The translations under genes and the position numbers were made by a program. A stretch of 64,000 nucleotides of DNA from assembly GCA_945859605.1 (NCBI GenBank), contig OX243815.1, positions 33,431,410 to 33,495,409 on the forward strand, read 5' to 3'. This document shows, one piece after another, positions 58,601 through 64,000 of the stretch. Origin of the DNA: Lumbricus rubellus (lineage: Eukaryota; Annelida; Clitellata; Crassiclitellata; Lumbricidae). Position 1 is the stretch's first letter. Every line of letters begins with the position of its first letter. The notes beneath the pieces are model-generated. The model was not told the DNA's origin, did no database searches, and worked only from the letters and a program-made list of their open reading frames with translations.

Positions 58601-61600
58601 ATCTAAGGTTGTAGCCTGTTCCCTTCCACATTCATAATCATAACATATTCATAATCATAATGCGTTCACAAATCATAATGCATTCATAATCATAATGCAT
58701 TCAACTCATTACATATTCATAATCATTTATGCATTCACAATCATAATGCATTCATAATCATAATGCATTCAACTCATTACATATTCATAATCATTTATGC
58801 ATTCACAATCATAATGCATTCATAATCATAATGCATTCAACTCATTACATATTCATAATCATTTATGCATTCACAATCATAATACATTCATAATCATAAT
58901 GAATTCATAATCATAACAACCAATTGAATTGGCTTGAATTGGCTGGATTATAGAAGTGTTCAAAATCATAACAAGTGCATAATCATAACGCATTCACGAT
59001 CAATATCAATCAAAGCTAAATCATAATTAAATGGAATTATAACAAAATCAGAATTCTAACTGAATGGAATAAGAAAATATGAATTTGAAGGGTCATGCTG
59101 TGGATGATGAGCAATTAAAAACGATTTTTGCTCAGACTCAAAAGAAATAAAACGACGCAAGTTTCAAATTGATGTCTTCAATGAACGACGTTTCATGGTT
59201 CGTTGTTGATTGCTGTGAAACATAAGAAATGTTCTTGAGATGCTGCGTACAGCAAAAATTAAATTGGGAAGAGGTTTAGGGTATTATGGTAACATTCTGA
59301 CACAAAGAGCGCATGGATACGGGATCGCTTCCCCTACCAAAGGTCGAAACAGCTTTCCATTCAGCAGATTGCATCAATGGTAAACTGAGTAGTGATTAGG
59401 ATGTGACTGCAGCATTGCTGCACGGTCAGTTGTCACTAAACAGTTACATTCAACTTCTGCAATAACTTGTGATCATCCGCTCATATTATGAATGGTATTC
59501 ATACCGCACTGAAACAGCTTGAAATTAAACGACGCTTATTATTATTATTACTATTATTATTCTTAAGTCTGCGGTATTGGTGATCAGTTTATCTTAAAGC
59601 AACAGAACTTACCTCAGGACCAATAATCACCAGATAAGCAGTTAGATGACCCTTCTGCAGCCACCAATCTGTGAAAACATACGAAACAATACAACAACGT
59701 ATTTATTACAACAACATATTTATCTGAAATTAATCGTTAATAGCCAACAGCCACAATGTTCATCTCATGGTTCTCCTTTTGTTCTAATTTTTAAACTAGA
59801 TAGGAACAGCTAAAAACAATCTATACTGATGAAAAAAAGAGCATTCAGCTTCTAATATTTCAAATTTTGGTGTCTGGCAAATAAATCTGTTATTATCATT
59901 GTAATAATTAAAATAAATTTACAGAACATCGTGGTTTGCTTCTTACAGAAATGCTAATCAGTGAAGAGGCTGACACAAGAAGATGCAAGAAATGCTGCTG
60001 CACCTGAAAAGCAGTGAAGAAGATAAAGAGGATCTTTGACCGGTCGAATGCCAGCAACTAAAGTAAAGACTTTACAGTCGACTGGAATTCGATATTCACT
60101 TCTCCAGTTGTAGTTCACAGGATATGTTTTCACAGCTGCAAATTAAGTACATTGTTAACATCAATGTTGTCTGCAAATTATGAAACTTCTTCAGCAATTC
60201 AGAGTATCTATGAAATGCACATTGTCCTCAACATGTCATTCTGATAGAAGGATTATTATCAACTAACAGCAAATACGAAGCGACATTATCAATCATATAT
60301 TTTTCTCCTTCTCCTACACATACTTTCCTAAGATTCTTTCTACTTTTTCCTCGTGTCCTGCATCAATTCATTCTTAACACAATCACTGAACTTTCCTGAA
60401 TCCTTTAGAACTGCAAAAACCACAATGCAAACTTAACCAGGTTACAACATACCACATGCACTTCTCGATCAGCGCTCTTGACATAACGTCCTACACTTTA
60501 GACAACCAACATCAACCATTGTCAACCCAACAATTCACTCTAAATTTAAGACTTCTGTAATTAACTGATATTGTACAAGAAAATCCAGCATCTCAAATAC
60601 ATTCAGAATTCTGTAGCTTTTGCTGTTCTAGACAACTACAACAACAACTACATATTATTAACACATCAATCTAATTCTCATATCTATGGCTTCCTGTCGC
60701 CACATCGTCAACGTCTGATGATTATTTAAATAGTTCAATTTGATGATTATCTAAATAGTTCAAGCTCATATTCTCTATGGAAGAAATTCTGAGAAATACA
60801 GTGCAGCTACATCACCAGATCTGTTCCTCATGCAACTTCCAGATTCATTCAAAACTTCAAACAGCACTTCAAATGTTCATTCACATAACTCAGTACATTG
60901 GTGCTGAAGTAATGTGTGAATTTTTATTTAATTCACATTTATAATCATAATTGTAATCTATATATATAAAAATGAAACTTTCCAATAGTTTGTGTAAAGT
61001 GTTCTCGAAACGTACCGCACAGATTGTTTTGAAAATTTCACAAAACCTTCCATCCCTATCTGAGAGTGTCCATTTTTCTTTTTTTCCGAAAACACGCAAT
61101 ATTTTCCACAAAAAGTGAAGTTTGCATTCCGCTCGACCGCCATTTGCAAATTCAAAACCGCACGTTGTCAGATTCACAAACGCCTTGACAGTGACTGCGA
61201 CCATGCAGACGAAACATGAATGAGCTTGCGTGCCGTGACGTCATAAGCGATTCGCATAATTATTTTGCGGCCTTCTTGGTTCAGGGAGGAAAGGAGCGGA
61301 GGGAGTGGGACGGAGGAGGAGGGGGAGGCGGGGGATGGGGAGGGGGAGCGGGACGGAGGGGGAGGGGGAGGGGAGGGGGAGGGGGAGGAGGGGAGAGTCT
61401 TTTCTGCAACGCGTGGCCGGGTACAGCTAGTTAATAATAAAACTGACTCTGAATGGCGCTGTTCTTCTAAAACAAATTCTAATATCTAATGCAGCTGAAA
61501 ACTGAAATCCTATCCAAATGTTTGACAGCACTCGTGTATCATAATAATTTATGTATAACTAAGACAATTACCTTGAGGTATTATCTTAATTCTGTCAGGT

Positions 61601-62506
61601 TCACACTGTGGCTACAACAAACCATTCTGAAATGCTACAATCTTCAAAATGTATAAAAATTCAAAAAAATTCAAAATATATAAATTAATCCAAAATAGCA
61701 TGATCCACGTTTCTGTGGTCAATTTAGTTCAATAACAACAGAGTTTCACAATAATCCTGACGTCTGATTTCAGGCGAAATCTGATTCCTTACCATACTTT
61801 GTGCATGAGATAGCAGTTTTAAACAGTTATGACTTTTATAGCCAAAGATTTCTTAACCCTCTGAATCTTCTGCAGAATGGACTTAGAGATCTAGACCAGT
61901 AAGAAGTGAGTTACAGTAATCCAAGCAACTGGACACCAACGCATTTGCCAAAGATATCCTAGCAGACAGAGGTATATGTAATGATATACAAATACCATTA
62001 ACATAGTTGACCAGTGCGAGACAAAGTGGAGTCAGAAACAACAACCACGCTTTGAGCAGAATCAGCAAATTCAACAAGCGAGCGAGTCCCCAAGTTTCGA
62101 TAAACTTTTTTGGTTGCCATGAAGTGTCCAAAAGCAGGATCACAAATCTCACCATGCACAATTGTGAACAAGAATCCCCCCCCCACACCAATGGTTACTC
62201 CTCCATTTATTCAACCATTACAGACCTTAAAGATTAAATTGCTGCTCTCAATAAACCTTAACAACACTAGACTACCTAGTGCAAAAGTTTCTCAGAAGTA
62301 CTTGAAAGGCTAAAAGACACTATATTACATGTTAAGAATTTATATACAACTAATGACTCAAACACAGACAATAAGAAGACTTCTTTGTTAATTAAGTTAT
62401 AGAAATCAGATAATTAAATAGATTGTTAGAAGCACAAGAAACGATTACACGTACGAGCAATTGGACGACCTTTTCCGCCATTACTGTTGAAAATGCTACC
62501 AGACAT
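52634..62506 (-). CDS. GLT1D1: GLT1D1, glycosyltransferase 1 domain-containing protein 1 (5' end not in window)
   Basis: A GT4-like (GT-B fold) glycosyltransferase; the substrate is not known from the sequence. Eight exons in gene order: 62506-62455, 61611-61572, 60135-60004, 59668-59613, 58012-57969, 54715-54595, 53983-53885, 52894-52634 (stop TAA). All have AG acceptors and GT donors and all phases match, giving about 268 codons. Diagnostic blocks: LVAFSTVMAEKVV; DRIKIIPQ; YNWRSEY; VFTLVAGIRPVKDPLYLLHC; LVIIGPE; VVYLGQLSIPETHQVIADSF; FVNSSISEGMSTAILE; AMELSVPVIARNISGNASIV; GLLYNN; RIEEHHSCKTERDKYVELVK. The ...SEG(M)...AILEAM..  block is the conserved GT1-type donor-nucleotide region. Compared with vertebrate GLT1D1, the first ~110 residues are missing and are expected upstream of 62506, possibly beyond 64000. 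The C-terminus is extended after ELIGG by about 35 polar residues. A LINE and a Tc1/mariner element occupy the 54716-57968 intron. Confidence 0.93.
55411..57830 (-). mobile_element. CR1/L2-like LINE with RT domain, split by a Tc1/mariner element
   Basis: The minus strand encodes RT from LPVLKRDGLDRNDPANYRPI (about 57680-57620) through QQSGFRRNHSTETLL, LFDVSAAFDAVDHSILLQRL, GVPQGSVLGPLL, YADDVQAYA (catalytic YADD, near 57125) and SNRLLLNPSKTQFIW. The frame then meets the insertion at 56919-56132 and resumes at 56130 with LTVRDLGITLDQELNFSKHI, SRIDHCSSVLMGLP, LHWLPVSQRISYRVAALVWR, GPAIWNGLPLNLR and a stop. The 3' tail has AGCGCTATATAAATTCACG followed by (ATTC)n at 55411-55435. The 5' end (endonuclease) is missing. 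It lies in a GLT1D1 intron on the same strand as the gene. Confidence 0.92.
56132..56919 (+). mobile_element. Tc1/mariner-type element nested in the LINE
   Basis: The 788-bp element has inverted ends CACTGTGTCCGGATGAAAAG extending about 60 bp (GTAGTACACAACTAAAAGTG, TCATAACCCGGTCAAA) and is flanked by TA at 56130-56131 and 56920-56921. The plus strand keeps a transposase C-terminal relic at about 56434-56690, ending AIKQWRPRLRSCVRQRGGHF then EHQL and stop. It is a non-autonomous remnant. Confidence 0.9.
58620..58960. repeat. 68-bp tandem repeat with CATTCATAATCATAATG subunits
   Basis: The motif TCAACTCATT recurs at 58701, 58769 and 58837 (68-bp period). Within each unit ATTCATAATCATAATGC-like subunits of ~17 bp repeat, showing a nested origin. 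It lies in the GLT1D1 intron between the 59613 and 58012 exon borders. Confidence 0.9.
60957..61437 (-). mobile_element. Unclassified dispersed element with polypyrimidine core (copy 3 of 3)
   Basis: Read on the minus strand: head ACTAGCTGTACCCGGCCACG then CGTTGC at 61437-61410, C/T-rich core at 61395-61285, tail TTTTTATATATATAGATT at about 60957. Copy structure as at 16691-17537. Lies in a GLT1D1 intron. Confidence 0.65.
61880..62200 (-). mobile_element. LINE RT fragment in a GLT1D1 intron
   Basis: Minus-strand translation contains ARISLANALVSSCLDYCNSL then LTGL, matching the 'LVHAFVTSRLDYCNSLL' block of LINE RT proteins, preceded by NLGTRSLVEFADSAQ-type sequence in another frame. It is frameshifted and truncated on both sides. 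Confidence 0.7.
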
Positions 62507-62599
62507 CTGGAACAAGAAACAGAAGAAGAGATAAAACATTCTCAAAATAAACTGATCAATTCCCTGACCAAGAAAGAAGACAATTAAAAGATGCAGCCT

Positions 62600-62830
62600 T
62601 TTGCTTGGTTTGTTTGTATGTGCACTTGTTATAGCGCCCCTTCAAGCTCACTATTCAGAGGCGTTCCCGACTACAGCGTGGACACTGCATCGGCGATTTT
62701 AATGGCGAAACGCTGAGCAATTGCGAGTGAAGGACTTGCCCAAGGTCCCTACGCGGTGATTTGAGGTGGATTTGAACCTGCAACCTTTCGGCCGCAAGGT
62801 GACAAACATACCCACTACACCACTGCGCCC
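62600..62830 (-). mobile_element. tRNA-derived SINE with LINE-like 3' tail
   Basis: Minus-strand head GGGCGCAGTGGTGTAGTGGG (A-box region) and GGTTGCAGGTTCAAATCC (B box), body with AAGGACCTTGGGCAAGTCC... in inverse order to the plus strand, and tail AACGCCTCTGAATAGTGAGC, TTGAAGGGGCGCTATAAC. The tail matches the LINE tail at 55440-55485 (GCGCCTCTGAGTAGG, TTGAAGAAGCGCTATATAA). This is the best-preserved SINE in the window; the 6165-6768 copy is the same family. Confidence 0.85.
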
Positions 62831-62839
62831 AACAATTTC

Positions 62840-64000
62840 CATTTCAGTTGTGGTCAACTCAGCTGAAAGAGATTATTTACACTATAATGCCTCAGAACTT
62901 TGCAATAAGTTTCTCAAAAATAAAAAAATTACATGGTGAATGGTGAAGCTTTTGGTGTATTCCACGTTTAAGAGCAGAGAATTGCAACAGAATTGGAGAA
63001 TTGAAGTGAACAATGGAGGTGAACAATTGCAATAGATTTAAACCTTAATGTCCATGCATTCTTCCTTACCCAACGTGCAGACATCGGTAACAGAACCAAG
63101 TATTAACCAAAATCAATGTAAAACCAATCAAAATTTTAACAAAATTCAGTATCAACTACAACTCTATTGATCAGATTGATAAAGTCACATTAATATACAT
63201 AAAGTGCTCTGACAATCAGATATCTCTCAAACTTCTATATGGTAGAAAACCTAGAAAAATTAAGACTACCGTAATTTATATAGCCTACCCCGGGTAATCT
63301 GCAAGGCTACAATGCACATAATCAAAGTGGTATTTAAGTCAATATGTGGGTTAATTAAATTTAATTAATTAAATTAAGTTTAATTAACTAATTAAGCTTC
63401 TTGAACAAACACAGATTCTAGATAAACCAGGAATTGAAGTCAAATAGGACAGGCTGTGGAGGAGCTTGCTGAAAATTGACCTGTATGGGTAATTTGGTAT
63501 ACATTGCGGTATATATATATATATACACATTATATATAGAGATCTCGAGAGAGAGAGTAGACTCAACTTCATAATAAATTAATGTAATAAAATTCCACCA
63601 ATTTGTTGCTTGTAGTGCATGCTAATTAATTTGACTACTATTCATAACTTGACACTTGATGAGCAGTTTATACACCTATTCAAAATATGTGTTATCTCAA
63701 CCAAGAAAAGGAACCACTTTTCGGGAATAAACCTATTTTAACAGTTTCCATTTGCTGATTGCAAAAATGTCAGAACATCTGGTCCAAAATTGATACCCTA
63801 TTAAAGAGAAAATATAAAGAATCAGTTGGTGGGAAATTGAAAATAAAAATTAAACGCATCTCAAGCTGAAGCATTAATCACATACTTTGGCCTTAATACA
63901 TCACAAGGTACAATTTATAGTTTTGAAATGGTATAGTAAGCTAAAGGTGCGGCTGCATGAATTAAATGCAAAAATCAATAATCATGGTTTTATAGAAAAA
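62840..64000. other. Upstream GLT1D1 intron or flank, no exon identified
   Basis: The next upstream GLT1D1 exon was searched for by eye on the minus strand and not found. An AT-rich TTAATTAA palindromic run lies at 63349-63395 and a TA microsatellite at about 63510-63526. Confidence 0.4.

Noticed and set aside
63065..63115. Candidate upstream GLT1D1 exon (minus strand LGSVTDVCTLG before GTAAGG)
   Set aside because: It superficially resembles the expected IFGGTDVN block, but there is no AG acceptor in the open frame and the phase does not fit the exon at 62506.
63770..63815. Second candidate upstream GLT1D1 exon after CTCTTTAATAG on the minus strand
   Set aside because: The acceptor is good, but the frame stops quickly and no donor gives the required phase.

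Overview
This is animal nuclear DNA, most likely from a marine invertebrate. Genes are split by GT..AG introns, there are no bacterial-type operons, and most of the window is intergenic or intronic sequence full of DNA transposons, LINE fragments, tRNA-derived SINEs and simple repeats. The species cannot be fixed. A sex-peptide/myoinhibitory-peptide-type receptor would fit a protostome best (from family knowledge), but that is inference.

Four protein-coding genes are recognised. (1) 8976-10391 (+): an apparently intronless rhodopsin-class GPCR of the sex peptide receptor / myoinhibitory peptide receptor family. (2) 25925-41921 (+): SMG9, a GTPase-like cofactor of SMG1 in nonsense-mediated mRNA decay; 14 exons join in phase, plus a tentative first exon. 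(3) 47984-49094 (-): a two-exon divergent Rho-family GTPase ending in a CAAX box. (4) 52634-62506 (-): the C-terminal two thirds of GLT1D1, a family-1 glycosyltransferase, in eight phase-consistent exons; its 5' end lies beyond the window or was not recognised. These genes are functionally unrelated and form no pathway or cluster.

Layout. 1-8.9 kb: a LINE relic, microsatellites, a 400-bp purine tract and a nested composite hAT element (5887-8173, with an 8-bp target duplication). 8.9-10.4 kb: the receptor. 10.4-25.8 kb: a repeat-rich gene desert with LINE tails, a 64-bp tandem array, a mariner relic, a foldback Tc1/mariner relic and a 3.5-kb inverted-repeat element whose arms are themselves tandem arrays. 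25.9-42 kb: SMG9, with LINE, SINE, foldback and Tc1/mariner insertions in its introns. 42-48 kb: non-coding, with four short tandem arrays. 48-49.1 kb: the Rho gene. 49-52.6 kb: intergenic sequence and the probable GLT1D1 3' region. 52.6-64 kb: GLT1D1, with a LINE in one intron that a Tc1/mariner element has split at a TA site.

The most unusual pattern is compositional. The 8-bp palindrome TAGGCCTA occurs about 33 times in the first 25.8 kb and about twice in the remaining 38 kb; none was seen inside SMG9 or GLT1D1. No new multi-gene system was found. The novelty here lies in repeat architecture and in a few gene-structure oddities.
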